64,000 nt of DNA, taken from the NCBI RefSeq assembly GCF_016522535.1, contig NZ_JAEHOI010000004.1, positions 62,001-126,000 of the forward strand, given 5' to 3'. The DNA is from Leucobacter edaphi (GTDB lineage Bacteria > Actinomycetota > Actinomycetes > Actinomycetales > Microbacteriaceae). The translations under genes were made by a program, and so were the position numbers. This document shows positions 26,084 to 35,916 of the stretch, one piece after another. The first letter of the stretch is position 1; every line of letters begins with the position of its first letter. The notes under the pieces were generated by a model, which was not told the DNA's origin, did not search any database, and was given only the letters and a program-made list of their open reading frames with translations.

Positions 26084-28735
26084 TCAGTGCGCGGCCGCGT
26101 TCCAGTTCGGCCCGTGACCGACGTGGACTTCGAGCGGCACCGACAGGTCCGCTGCGCCGGCCATCTCCTCGCGGACGAGCGCTTCGAGCGCATCCCACTC
26201 GCCCTCAGCGACCTCGAACATGAGCTCATCGTGGATCTGCAGCAGCATGCGCGACTGCATGTCGGCCTCGCGCATGCGGCGCTCGACCTGGATCATGGCG
26301 AGCTTGATGATGTCCGCGGCCGACCCCTGGATCGGCGCGTTGAGTGCCGCGCGCTCGGCGTTCTCGCGGAGGATCCGGTTCGGGCTCGCGAGGTCGGGGA
26401 ACGGGCGACGGCGGCCGAAGATCGTCTCGGTGAATGTGTCGCGCTTCGCCTGCTCGACTACGGAGCGGAGGTAGTCGCGCACGCCGCCGAAACGCTCGAA
26501 GTAGTCGGTCATGAGCTGCTTGGCCTCGGCGGCGCTGATCCCGAGCTGCTTCGAAAGGCCGAAGGCCGACAGCCCGTAGGCGAGACCGTAGGACATGGCC
26601 TTCACCTTCGAGCGCATCTCGTTGGTGACCTCCTCCGGCGGCACACCGAAGATCCGGGAGCCGACGAAGCGGTGCAGGTCCTCGCCCTCGTTGAACGCCT
26701 GGATCAGGCCCGCATCGCCGGAGAGGTGGGCCATGATCCGCATCTCGATCTGCGAGTAGTCGGCGGTCATGAGGGTCTCGAACTCCGGCGCGTGGATGAA
26801 CGCCTCGCGAATGCGGCGCCCCTCCTCGGAGCGAACCGGGATGTTCTGCAGGTTCGGATCGGTGGACGCGAGCCGGCCCGTGCTCGCGCCGGTCTGCACG
26901 AACGTCGTGTGGATCCGGCCGTCCTCTGGGTTCACGGCCTTGATCAGGGTTTCGACGATCTGACGCAGCTTGTTCGTGTCGCGGTGCGCGAGGAGAGCGC
27001 CGAGGAAGGGGTGCGGCTTCTTCAGCTGCAGCTCCGCGAGCGCAGCGGCGTCGGTGGTGTAGCCGCTCTTCGTCTTCCGCGTCTTCGGCATGTCGAGCTG
27101 ATCGAAGAGCACCTCCTGGAGCTGCTTCGGCGACGACAGGTTGACTTCTCGCCCGATCGCGTCGAACGCCTCGCGCTCGAGCTCCGCGACACGCGCGGTG
27201 AGCTCGGCCCGATGCGCTTCCAGCAGCGGCAGATCGATCTGCACGCCGCGCTCCTCGAGCGCCTCGAGAACGGGGACCAGCGGAATCTCGATGTCGCGGT
27301 AAATCTCGATCGTGCGCGACTCGAAACGCTCGAGAATGACCGGGTGCACCCTGGCGAGGTACCAGGCCAGCATCGCGACGTCGGCGATGCTCCCCTCCTC
27401 CGGCACGAGCTGGTTCGGGTCGCCCTCGGGTACCTGCTCGCCGAGGAACCGGAACACGGCCTCCGCGATGCTCTTCTCCGCGGTGGCCGGACGCAGCAGC
27501 CACGCCGCGAGCAGCACGTCTCCCGCGATGCCGCCGACGGGTGCGCCGACGCTGAGCGCGAGCTCCGCCTGCTGCTTCGCGTCGAAGAAGATCTTGGGGG
27601 CGTCGGAGGCGAGCCACGCCTCGAACTGCCCGTAGTCGCGGCCGCCCGGAATCCACCCGAAGCGGACCGAGGCGTCGGCCGTCGAAACGCCGACCTCGAG
27701 GGCCTCGCCCTCCCTGCGGATCACGACAGCGGGCGTGTCCACCTTGGACAGCCAGTCGCCGAGCTCCTCATCGATCAGATTCTTCGCCTCCGGCTTCTCC
27801 GGAGCGAGCGAGACCTGGGTGACCGCGCCACCCGTGGGCACCTCAGTGCCTGCCAGCTTGCCGACGCGCTGGAGGAGCGTGCGGAACTCCAGCTTCGCGA
27901 ACACCTGCTGCACCGCGGCCATGTCGATGTCGCCACGCTTCAGATCGTCGAGCTGCACGTCGAGGTCCACGTCACGGACGAGGCGATTGAGCCGGCGATT
28001 ACGCTCAGCAAGGTGAGCATTCTCGCGGAGGCTCTCCCCCACCTTGCCGCCGATCTCGTCCTGCCTGCGCAGGATCTCCTCGAGCGAACCGAACTGATTG
28101 ATCCACTTCACCGCGGTCTTCTCACCCACGCGCGGGATACCGGGCAGGTTGTCGCTCGTCTCGCCGACGAGTGCCGCGATCTCGGGATACTGCTCCGGCC
28201 GGATGCCGTAGCGCTCCATCACCTTCTCGGCGTCGTAGCGCGTGAGCTCGCTCACCCCCTGCTTCGACGGATACAGCAGCGTCACGCGGTCGTCGACGAG
28301 CTGGATCGTGTCCCGATCGCCGCTCACCACGAGCACACGATAGCCCGCCTCCGCACCGCTCAGCGACAGCGTCGCGAGGATGTCGTCGGCCTCGTAATTC
28401 TCTTTCTCGATCGTGGTGATCCCCATTGCGTGCAGGGCTTCCTGCAGCAGCGGGATCTGCCCCTTGAACTCGGGCGGAGTCTCCCCGCGCGTGCCCTTGT
28501 ACTCGGGATACTCCTCCGTGCGGAACGAGTGCCGCGAGATATCAAAGGCGACCGCGATCGAATCCGGCTGCTCATTGCTCAGCAGGTTGATCAGCATCGC
28601 GATAAAGCCGTGCACCGCATTGGTGTGCTGACCGGACTGCGTCTGGAAACTATCGACCGGGAGCGCGTAAAAAGCCCGGAAAGCCAGCGAGTGGCCATCG
28701 ATGATCATGAGGGTAGGCTGAGGCTTGTTCGACAC
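26084..28735 (-). CDS. polA: DNA polymerase I
   Basis: The 883-residue enzyme has an N-terminal 5' nuclease domain (IIDGHSLAFRAFYAL, YEADDILATL, VVSGDRDTIQLV), a middle domain without the DxE/Dx2D metal residues of an active 3'-5' exonuclease, and a polymerase domain with motif A TADYSQIEMRIMAH, motif B KAMSYGLAYGLSAFGL and motif C LLQIHDELMFEV. It fills repair gaps and removes Okazaki RNA primers. Start is GTG 28735. It is divergent from the thioesterase gene. Confidence 0.97.
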   Translation of the reverse strand: MSNKPQPTLMIIDGHSLAFRAFYALPVDSFQTQSGQHTNAVHGFIAMLINLLSNEQPDSIAVAFDISRHSFRTEEYPEYKGTRGETPPEFKGQIPLLQEALHAMGITTIEKENYEADDILATLSLSGAEAGYRVLVVSGDRDTIQLVDDRVTLLYPSKQGVSELTRYDAEKVMERYGIRPEQYPEIAALVGETSDNLPGIPRVGEKTAVKWINQFGSLEEILRRQDEIGGKVGESLRENAHLAERNRRLNRLVRDVDLDVQLDDLKRGDIDMAAVQQVFAKLEFRTLLQRVGKLAGTEVPTGGAVTQVSLAPEKPEAKNLIDEELGDWLSKVDTPAVVIRREGEALEVGVSTADASVRFGWIPGGRDYGQFEAWLASDAPKIFFDAKQQAELALSVGAPVGGIAGDVLLAAWLLRPATAEKSIAEAVFRFLGEQVPEGDPNQLVPEEGSIADVAMLAWYLARVHPVILERFESRTIEIYRDIEIPLVPVLEALEERGVQIDLPLLEAHRAELTARVAELEREAFDAIGREVNLSSPKQLQEVLFDQLDMPKTRKTKSGYTTDAAALAELQLKKPHPFLGALLAHRDTNKLRQIVETLIKAVNPEDGRIHTTFVQTGASTGRLASTDPNLQNIPVRSEEGRRIREAFIHAPEFETLMTADYSQIEMRIMAHLSGDAGLIQAFNEGEDLHRFVGSRIFGVPPEEVTNEMRSKVKAMSYGLAYGLSAFGLSKQLGISAAEAKQLMTDYFERFGGVRDYLRSVVEQAKRDTFTETIFGRRRPFPDLASPNRILRENAERAALNAPIQGSAADIIKLAMIQVERRMREADMQSRMLLQIHDELMFEVAEGEWDALEALVREEMAGAADLSVPLEVHVGHGPNWNAAAH

Positions 28736-28810
28736 GGGATAAGCCTACAAGCCACCACTGACATTGGCGCGGATCGGTTCCCCAGAGAGAGAAGGACGCG
28801 AACGCCGAAG

Positions 28811-29251
28811 ATGACCGACGCAACGAAGAAAACCCCGATCGCAGACCCGGAATCCGGGCTCGAATTCGTACGCTCCCGCGGCATGGGCACCCTCGCCGAC
28901 CGGATGGGGATCGAGGCCGTCGAGTTCACGCGCGAGCGCGCCGTTGCCACCATGCCGGTCGAGGGGAACACCCAGCCGATCGGCCTGCTGCACGGCGGGG
29001 CGTACGTGGTGCTCGGTGAGACGCTCGGTTCGATGCACGCGAACTTCGTCGCACCCGAGGGCTACGTGGGAGTGGGCATTGACATCAACGCGACCCACAC
29101 CGGATCGGCCGTCTCCGGGTACGTCACCGGCGTCTGCACGCCGATCAAACTGGGACGATCCATCGCCGTCCACGAGATCGTCGTCTCCGACGAGGCCGGG
29201 CGTCGCTGCTCCACGGTCCGGATCACGAACTTCTACAAGCGCATCGAATAG
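28811..29251 (+). CDS. Hotdog-fold thioesterase (PaaI/YdiI type)
   Basis: The 146-residue protein has the hotdog signature IGLLHGGAYVVLGETLGSMHAN and GIDINATHTGSAVSG, with the catalytic Glu in LGETLG as in the PaaI/YdiI branch; substrates there are aromatic or aryl-CoA thioesters. It is divergent from polA, 75 bp apart, as in other actinobacteria. ATG 28811 has a modest GAAG upstream. The true substrate cannot be read from sequence. Confidence 0.88.
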   Translation: MTDATKKTPIADPESGLEFVRSRGMGTLADRMGIEAVEFTRERAVATMPVEGNTQPIGLLHGGAYVVLGETLGSMHANFVAPEGYVGVGIDINATHTGSAVSGYVTGVCTPIKLGRSIAVHEIVVSDEAGRRCSTVRITNFYKRIE

Positions 29252-29364
29252 CGGGATCGGCGCCGGAGCGCCGCTGCGTTCTTGTTTTCTTTGCGCCTCG
29301 GCGCGCGGGCTTTGCCTTCGCGCCGGCGATCGTGCGTTCGGCCGCTCGTGGTGCTTTCGCGGGG

Positions 29365-29525
29365 GTTCCGCGCGCCTCCCCGGTGCGCCAACGAGATCCA
29401 TGTGCCTCCCCGCGGCGCCGCGCGCCAACCTGACACGCCGCGTGCGTTCCGTAAGCCTCCCCGCTGCGCTGCGCGCGTTCCGTGCGCCTCCCTGACGCGC
29501 CGCGTGCGTTCCGTGTGCCTCAGGT
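29365..29525. repeat. Degenerate ~31-bp tandem repeats
   Basis: The element GTTCCGTGCGCCTCCC recurs with changes at about 29365, 29395, 29446, 29477 and 29508; the last three are spaced 31 bp, with GC-rich filler such as TGACGCGCCGCGTGC between. The stretch 29252-29617 has no convincing gene. The alternating GCG/CGC text is unlike both flanking coding regions. No terminal repeats or transposase remnants are visible. Confidence 0.65.
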
Positions 29526-29617
29526 GTGCGCCAGCGCGAACACCATGACCCGCCGACACCGCGCTCACACGCCACGCGTGTCCCCTGGCCCGGCCCGCAT
29601 TCGATCGCGTGCGTTCC

Positions 29618-29683
29618 ATAAGCAATGTGCGTTTAATAAGTCAGAATCGGCGAATTCGGGCTTATCAAACGCACATTGCTTAT
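29618..29683. repeat. Long AT-rich palindrome (25-bp arms)
   Basis: The left arm (29618-29642; ATAAGCAATGTGCGTTT then AATAAGTC) and right arm (29659-29683; GGCTTATC then AAACGCACATTGCTTAT) pair over 25 bp with two mismatches. The 16-base centre can pair again (GAAT/ATTC). It is conspicuously AT-rich in a GC-rich genome and lies between the convergent thioesterase and pdtaR genes. It could be a terminator, a small foldback element or a protein-binding site. Confidence 0.8.
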
Positions 29684-29789
29684 CTATTGCACCGGTGCCC
29701 GGTCCCGGGAGGGGTGCAGGACACGGGGTAAGAGGTGCCGGGCACGCCGCCGGAACCAACGCCCGGAAGCGAAACCCCACCGGACGCAA

Positions 29790-29822
29790 ATCGCCCCGAG
29801 CCGTAAACCGGCCCGGGGCGAT
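29790..29822 (-). terminator. pdtaR terminator
   Basis: ATCGCCCCG and CGGGGCGAT (9-bp stem) enclose GCCG TAAA CCGGC; on the minus strand TTTGCG follows. It begins 18 bp after the pdtaR stop. Confidence 0.75.
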
Positions 29823-29839
29823 GAGCTTCGATCCTGCGA

Positions 29840-30448
29840 TCAGTCCTTCTTCGGACCCAGCTGGTCGATGATCGTCTTCGCGACGTCCTGCATCGTCAGG
29901 CGCCGATCCATCGAGGCCTTCTGAATCCAACGGAACGCCTCCGGCTCCGAAAGACCCATCTTGTCGTTGAGAATGCCCTTCGCGCGATCCACCAGCTTCC
30001 GCGTCTCAAAACGCTCAGCCAGATCCGCGACCTCGCTCTCCAGCGTGACGATCTGCTGGAAACGCGACAGTGCGATCTCGATCGCCGGGATCAGGTCAGC
30101 GGGCGTGAACGGCTTCACCACGTAGGCGAGTGCGCCGGCCTCGCTCGCACGCTCGACGAGTTCGCGCTGGCTGAACGCCGTCAGCAGCACGACCGGAGCG
30201 ATGTGATCCTTGTTGATGCGCTCGGCGGCGGAAATGCCATCCAGCTTGGGCATCTTCACGTCCATGACCACGAGGTCGGGTCGCAGCTCCTCAACGAGGC
30301 GAACCGCCTCCTCGCCGTCGCCTGCCTCACCGACCACGTCGTATCCGTTGTCACGCAAGGTCTCGACGATATCGAGGCGGATCAGGGACTCGTCTTCCGC
30401 TACAACGACGCGACGCGCGGCGCTCGGTGCGGTGCTCTGGTCATTCAC
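29840..30448 (-). CDS. pdtaR: ANTAR-domain response regulator (PdtaR-like)
   Basis: The 202-residue protein has a receiver domain (13-130; acidic pocket AEDESLIR, phospho-acceptor Asp in VVMDVKMPKLDG, Lys in VVKPF) and a C-terminal ANTAR RNA-binding domain (about 140-195; LVDRAKGILNDKMGLSEPEAFRW split by helix, ending LTMQDVAKTII). ANTAR proteins bind paired hairpins in nascent RNA and prevent termination. In mycobacteria PdtaR answers the kinase PdtaS, not encoded here. Start is ATG 30448 behind GGAAG. It stands alone between two repeat-rich intergenic regions. Confidence 0.93.
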   Translation of the reverse strand: MNDQSTAPSAARRVVVAEDESLIRLDIVETLRDNGYDVVGEAGDGEEAVRLVEELRPDLVVMDVKMPKLDGISAAERINKDHIAPVVLLTAFSQRELVERASEAGALAYVVKPFTPADLIPAIEIALSRFQQIVTLESEVADLAERFETRKLVDRAKGILNDKMGLSEPEAFRWIQKASMDRRLTMQDVAKTIIDQLGPKKD

Positions 30449-30583
30449 GCTTCCAGTTTAGAACATCCGCGCTGCTCATTGGCCCGAAAGCGGCCGATCC
30501 GCGCGCGTCGAAGCGGGAACCCGCCGTGCGCTAATGTGGAGGGCGGCGCGAACGGCACCCCCGAACGCGCCGCACGCATCCAT

Positions 30584-30665
30584 GCCGGATTGGCGGAATT
30601 GGCAGACGCGGCGCACTCAAAATGCGCTGCCGAAAGGCGTGCGGGTTCGAGTCCCGCATCCGGCA
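30584..30665 (+). tRNA. tRNA-Leu(CAA)
   Basis: GCCGGAT pairs with ATCCGGC; the anticodon stem GCGCA/TGCGC holds loop CTCAAAA, anticodon CAA. The long variable arm (CTGCCGAAAGGCGT) and T-arm GCGGGTTCGAGTCCCGC are typical of class II tRNA-Leu. The 82-nt gene is followed by CCC, so CCA is not encoded, unlike the tRNA-Ala here. Confidence 0.97.
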
Positions 30666-30793
30666 CCCAAAAGACGACAGCGCTCCGCGCCGACTCCCCC
30701 TGCGAACCCGAAACATGATCCGAGACGGATCATGCGGTGCGGACGGAAAGCCCGGCGGGATCAATGAGCCTAGCCGAGCTTTGCGGGGCCGAC

Positions 30794-31018
30794 GCCGTCA
30801 GAGTGTGCGGCGGAACGTTGCGGGACCCACGCAGTCAGAGTGTGCGGCGGAACTTCGCGGGACCAACACGGCCCGAGCGCGCCTCATGGGTCTTGCGGCG
30901 CCAACGCGGCCGGAGCGCGCCTCAGGGTCTTGCGACACCAACGCGGCCGTAACGCGTCGCAGGATCCTGCGGCGCCAACACGGCCAGGGCGTGCGGCGGA
31001 ACTTCGCAGTGGCGCTGC
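30794..31018. repeat. Degenerate 37-bp head-to-tail repeats
   Basis: Units start at 30794, 30831, 30868, 30906, 30943 and 30980, with lengths 37, 37, 38, 37, 37 and a last partial one. Shared features are a start like GCGGCCxGAGCGxGC, a middle CGGAACTTCGCG or CAGGGTCTTGCGG, and an end GCGCCAAC. The first two units are about 90% alike; later ones diverge. Units abut with no spacers. No promoter, ribosome site or believable ORF is seen, though 72-100 residue open frames run through by chance. Confidence 0.75.
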
Positions 31019-31080
31019 GCGCGGGAGCGCGGCCGAGATCTGGGTTGCCGGCGCGGCCGGTAAGGGCGACAGACCCGCAC

Positions 31081-31187
31081 CGCTCGGTCCGCACCGAGCG
31101 AACGCCACGCACCGAGCCACGCCGCGCACCGAGCCACGGCGCGCAACGAGGTCACGCCGCGCAACGAGGTCGCGCCGCACAACGAGA
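31081..31187. repeat. ~17-18-bp degenerate repeats and hairpin
   Basis: After a perfect hairpin CGCTCGGT CCGC ACCGAGCG (31081-31100), six units based on CGCACCGAGCCACGCCG or CGCAACGAGGTCACGCCG follow each other to about 31187. A further run of 9-bp CGACAGCG/CAACAGCG units lies at 31222-31254, just before the pyk stop. Together with the 37-bp repeats they fill the gap between tRNA-Leu and pyk. Confidence 0.65.
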
Positions 31188-31218
31188 AAGCGGGACCGCC
31201 CCGAAGGGCGACCCCGCT
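31188..31218 (-). terminator. pyk terminator
   Basis: Minus strand AGCGGGG ... CCCGCTTT encloses GCCC TTCG GGGC, a stable stem with a TTT end, 37 bp after the pyk stop. Confidence 0.75.
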
Positions 31219-31254
31219 CTCGCGACAGCGCAACAGCGCGACAGCGAAACAGCG

Positions 31255-32730
31255 CTACACGAACACCCGGCCGCGGCCGATCGCGTGCTTGCGCGGCCCC
31301 GCCTCGGGCAGCTGGCCCGTCGCCTCGCCGATGCGGTGGATGCGGAGCGTGTTCGTCGTGCCGACGACTCCGGGCGGGGATCCCGCGATGATCAGGACCT
31401 TGTCGCCGATCTCGACGCGCGAGTGATCGAGGAGCACCTCGTCGACCTGCACGAACATCTCGTCGGTCGAGCCGACGCGCGGGACCTCGTAGCTGCGGGC
31501 GCCCCAGGTGAGTTCCATGCGGCGGCGCGTCTCGGGGTCGGGGGTGAAGCCGATGATCGGGATCGGCTTGCGGAGGCGGGACATGCGGCGCACCGTGTCG
31601 CCGGACTCGGTGAAGACGCAGATGTACTTCGCGCCGATGAAGTCGGCGACCTCGGCAGCGGCGAGCGTGAGCACGCCGCCCTGGGTGCGCGGCGCGGCGC
31701 CGAGCGGCTCGATGCGGTCGAGCGCGTGATCCTCGGTGGCCTCGATGATGCGCGCCATCGTGGAGACGGCCTCGACGGGGAACGCGCCGACGCTCGTCTC
31801 GCCCGACAGCATCACGGCGTCGGCGCCGTCGAGGACGGCGTTCGCGCAGTCGGAGGCCTCGGCGCGGGTGGGGCGCGGATTCTCGATCATCGATTCGAGC
31901 ACCTGGGTGGCGACGATCACGGGCTTCGCGTTGCGGCGCGCGATCGCGATCGCCTCGGTCTGTACGAGGGGCACCTGCTCGAGCGGGAGCTCGACGCCGA
32001 GGTCGCCTCGGGCGACCATGATGCCGTCGAACGCGTCGACGATCTCTTCGAGGTGCTCGACGGCCTGCGGCTTCTCGATCTTCGCGATGACCGGGAGGCG
32101 GACGCCCTCTTCGCGCATGATCTCGTGGACCCGGGTGATGTCGGCTGCGTCGCGCACGAAGGAGAGCGCGATGTAGTCGGCCCCGAGCTTGATCGCCCAG
32201 CGGAGATCCTGCTCGTCCTTCTCGGACAGCGCCGGCACGTTGACGGCGACGCCCGGGAGGTTGATGCCCTTGTTGTTGGAGACGGCGCCGGGGATCTCGA
32301 CCTCGGTGTAGACGGTGTCTTCGGTCACGCGGGTGGCGCGCAGGCCGACCTTGCCGTCGTCGACGAGGAGCGGATCGCCCACCTGGACGTCACCGGGGAG
32401 TCCCTTGTGCGTGGTGCCCGCGATCTCGCGGTTGCCCACGATGTCTCGCGTGGTGATCGCGAACTCGTCGCCCACCTCGAGCTCGTAGGGTCCGCCCTCG
32501 AACTTTCCGAGGCGGATCTTCGGGCCCTGCAGGTCGGCGAGAACGGCGATCGGTCGGCCGACCTCGGCTTCCGCGCGCCGGATGTTGCGGTAGATGCCCT
32601 CGTGCACGTTGTAGGTGCCGTGGGACATGTTGAGGCGCGCGACGTTGACGCCCGCCCGGATCAGATCGAGAGTGTGGTCATAGCTGGAGACCGCTGGTCC
32701 CCAGGTGGCAACGATCTTGGCGTGGCGCAT
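31255..32730 (-). CDS. pyk: Pyruvate kinase
   Basis: Pyk makes pyruvate and ATP from phosphoenolpyruvate at the end of glycolysis. The 491-residue protein starts MRHAKIVATWGPAVSSY, with GVNVARLNMSHG, LADLQGPKIRLG, the active-site region MVARGDLGVELPLEQVPLVQ and the signature VIVATQVLESMIENPRPTRA, then the C-terminal allosteric domain. It lies 12 bp after lgt, the usual end of the actinobacterial trp-lgt run, so it may share that transcript. Confidence 0.98.
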   Translation of the reverse strand: MRHAKIVATWGPAVSSYDHTLDLIRAGVNVARLNMSHGTYNVHEGIYRNIRRAEAEVGRPIAVLADLQGPKIRLGKFEGGPYELEVGDEFAITTRDIVGNREIAGTTHKGLPGDVQVGDPLLVDDGKVGLRATRVTEDTVYTEVEIPGAVSNNKGINLPGVAVNVPALSEKDEQDLRWAIKLGADYIALSFVRDAADITRVHEIMREEGVRLPVIAKIEKPQAVEHLEEIVDAFDGIMVARGDLGVELPLEQVPLVQTEAIAIARRNAKPVIVATQVLESMIENPRPTRAEASDCANAVLDGADAVMLSGETSVGAFPVEAVSTMARIIEATEDHALDRIEPLGAAPRTQGGVLTLAAAEVADFIGAKYICVFTESGDTVRRMSRLRKPIPIIGFTPDPETRRRMELTWGARSYEVPRVGSTDEMFVQVDEVLLDHSRVEIGDKVLIIAGSPPGVVGTTNTLRIHRIGEATGQLPEAGPRKHAIGRGRVFV

Positions 32731-32742
32731 TCGGCTCCTCGT

Positions 32743-33759
32743 TCAGTGTGTAGCGGCGGAATCTTGTGCGGTGCCCCCGGTGCTGCTCGCGGCGCCGGCG
32801 GCCGCGAGCTCAGCCAGCGGCTCCTCGACGACGTCGCCGCCCGGTACGCCGGGGTGCGGCAGCACGTGGTAGTACTCGTCGGGGTTGGCGGTGTCGGCGA
32901 AGACGCTGTCCGCGGGGTTGTAGCGACCCGGCAGGTACACGGACTTCTCGATGCCAACGTGGCGGGCGCGCTGCACGAAGAACAGGATGATCCCCACGAC
33001 GATCGCGAGCAGCGCAGCGAGAACGTTCGTGCGGATGCCGAGGAACAGCAGGCTCGGATCGACGCGCATCGACTCGGTGACGGCGCGGCCGGCGCCGTAC
33101 CAGATGAGGTACATGGCGAAGAAGGTGCCCCAGCGCGGACGCCACTTCCGCTCGATCGCGAGCAGCACGATGACGCCGAGCACGTTCCACAGCGCCTCGT
33201 AGAGGAACGTCGGGTGGAACAGGGTGCCCTCGGGCAGGCCGAGCGGGAAGGCCGCGTTGGTGGACTCGATCTCGAGCCCCCAGGGCAGCGTGGTCGGCCC
33301 GCCGAAGAGCTCGTGGTTGAACCAGTTGCCGAAGCGGCCGACGGCCTGCGCGATGAGGAGGCCGGGCACGAGGGCGTCGGCGAAGGACCAGAAGCGGATC
33401 CCGGTGATCTTCGATGCGATCAGGACGCCAATGGCGCCGCCGAGGAGCGAACCGAAGATGGCGATGCCGCCGTTCCAGAACGCGAAGATCTCGAGCGGGT
33501 TCTTGCCGGGGCCGAAGTAGTCGCCGAAGTGGGTGGCGACGTGGTACAGCCGCGCTCCCACGATGCCGAGGACGAGTGCCCACACGAGGAAGTCGAGCGT
33601 GGCCCCGCCCTCACCGCCGCGCTGCTTCAAGCGGCGCGCGGTCCAGATGCCCGCGATGATGATGCCCAGAATGATGCAGAGCGCATAGAAATAGATGCGC
33701 AGCGGCCCGATCTGGAAGAACTGCACATCGGGGCTCGGGATACTCAGCGGGAGAATCAT
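32743..33759 (-). CDS. lgt: Prolipoprotein diacylglyceryl transferase
   Basis: Lgt adds diacylglycerol to the lipobox Cys of prelipoproteins. The protein (about 338 residues from ATG 33759, behind GAGAGGAG in the other strand sense AAAGAGGAG) has seven predicted helices, the YHVATHFGDYF region, FAFWNGGIAIFGSLLGG and the signature GRFGNWFNHELFGG. The last 60 residues are a hydrophilic tail rich in Pro/Glu. GTG 33774 would add five residues but swallows the ribosome site. lspA, the next lipoprotein-processing enzyme, is at the far end of the window. Confidence 0.96.
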   Translation of the reverse strand: MILPLSIPSPDVQFFQIGPLRIYFYALCIILGIIIAGIWTARRLKQRGGEGGATLDFLVWALVLGIVGARLYHVATHFGDYFGPGKNPLEIFAFWNGGIAIFGSLLGGAIGVLIASKITGIRFWSFADALVPGLLIAQAVGRFGNWFNHELFGGPTTLPWGLEIESTNAAFPLGLPEGTLFHPTFLYEALWNVLGVIVLLAIERKWRPRWGTFFAMYLIWYGAGRAVTESMRVDPSLLFLGIRTNVLAALLAIVVGIILFFVQRARHVGIEKSVYLPGRYNPADSVFADTANPDEYYHVLPHPGVPGGDVVEEPLAELAAAGAASSTGGTAQDSAATH

Positions 33760-33846
33760 CCACTCCTCTTTCACCTGCGGCGTGGAGCCGCTGAAACACT
33801 CGTACGGCGCCGACGCGGCGTGGGCCGCGCGGCAATCGGGTCAATC

Positions 33847-34652
33847 CTAGCGCGGCGCGCTCGGAGCTCGGGTGCCGGCCGCGATCTCGCGGACGGTGGC
33901 GGCGAGTCGTTCGACTCCTCCGTCGCGCAGCGCGCGGACGAAGGCGGTGCCGACGATCGCGCCGTCGGCGTAGTCGAGGGCGGCCGCGACCTGCTCAGCG
34001 GTCGAGATGCCGATGCCGACGCAGGCGAGGTCGACGCCCTGCTCGCGGAGCCGCTCGGTGAGGGAGCGCGCGGCCGCGTCGAGCTGGGCCCGCTCCCCCG
34101 TGATGCCCATTGTCGAGACGGTGTAGACGAAGCCGGTCGTGGCGCGCACCACCATGCCGAGACGCTCGTCGCTCGAGCTCGGTGCGGCGAGGAACACCCG
34201 GTCGAGGCCGAGTTCTTCGCTGACCGCGATCCACTCGGCTGCGGCGTCGGGGGTGATGTCGGGCGTGATGAGCCCGGATCCGCCCGCCTCGGCGAGCTCG
34301 CGCGCGAAGCGCTCCACCCCGTACTGCATGACGGGGTTCCAGTAGGTCATGACGAGGATCGGCACGTCGACGGCGGCGCGCACGCGACGGATCGCCTCGA
34401 AGACGTGGGCCACGCGGAAGCCGTTCGCGAGCGAGCGCTGCGTGGCCTCCTGAATGATGAGGCCGTCCATGACGGGATCGGAGTACGGCAGGCCGAGCTC
34501 GAGCACGTCGGCTCCGGACTCGGCCATGGCGATCGCGGCGTCGACGCTCGTGTCGAGGTCGGGGAAGCCGACCGGGAGATACCCGATCAGTGCGCCGTTG
34601 CGCTCCCGCTTGGCCGCGCGAATCGCCGAGGCGACCTGGGAAACATGCTCGG

Positions 34653-34656
<4 letters not shown>
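33847..34656 (-). CDS. trpA: Tryptophan synthase alpha chain
   Basis: TrpA cleaves indole-glycerol phosphate to indole, which is channelled to TrpB. The 269-residue TIM barrel has [13 protein letters not shown], catalytic Glu and Asp in [15 protein letters not shown], and [13 protein letters not shown] near the phosphate site. GTG 34656 overlaps the trpB stop by four bases (GTGA), so the two subunits are translationally coupled. Confidence 0.98.
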
Positions 34657-35897
<1,241 letters not shown>

Positions 35898-35916
35898 GTG
35901 TGAGGCCTGCCTCGGG

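Noticed and set aside
30622-30952. 72-100 residue ORFs across the tRNA-Leu and repeat region
   Set aside because: They overlap the tRNA or the 37-bp repeats, lack ribosome sites and give Arg-rich nonsense peptides.
30794-31018. CRISPR array
   Set aside because: The 37-bp units abut directly, diverge from one another and have no unique spacers; no cas genes are near.
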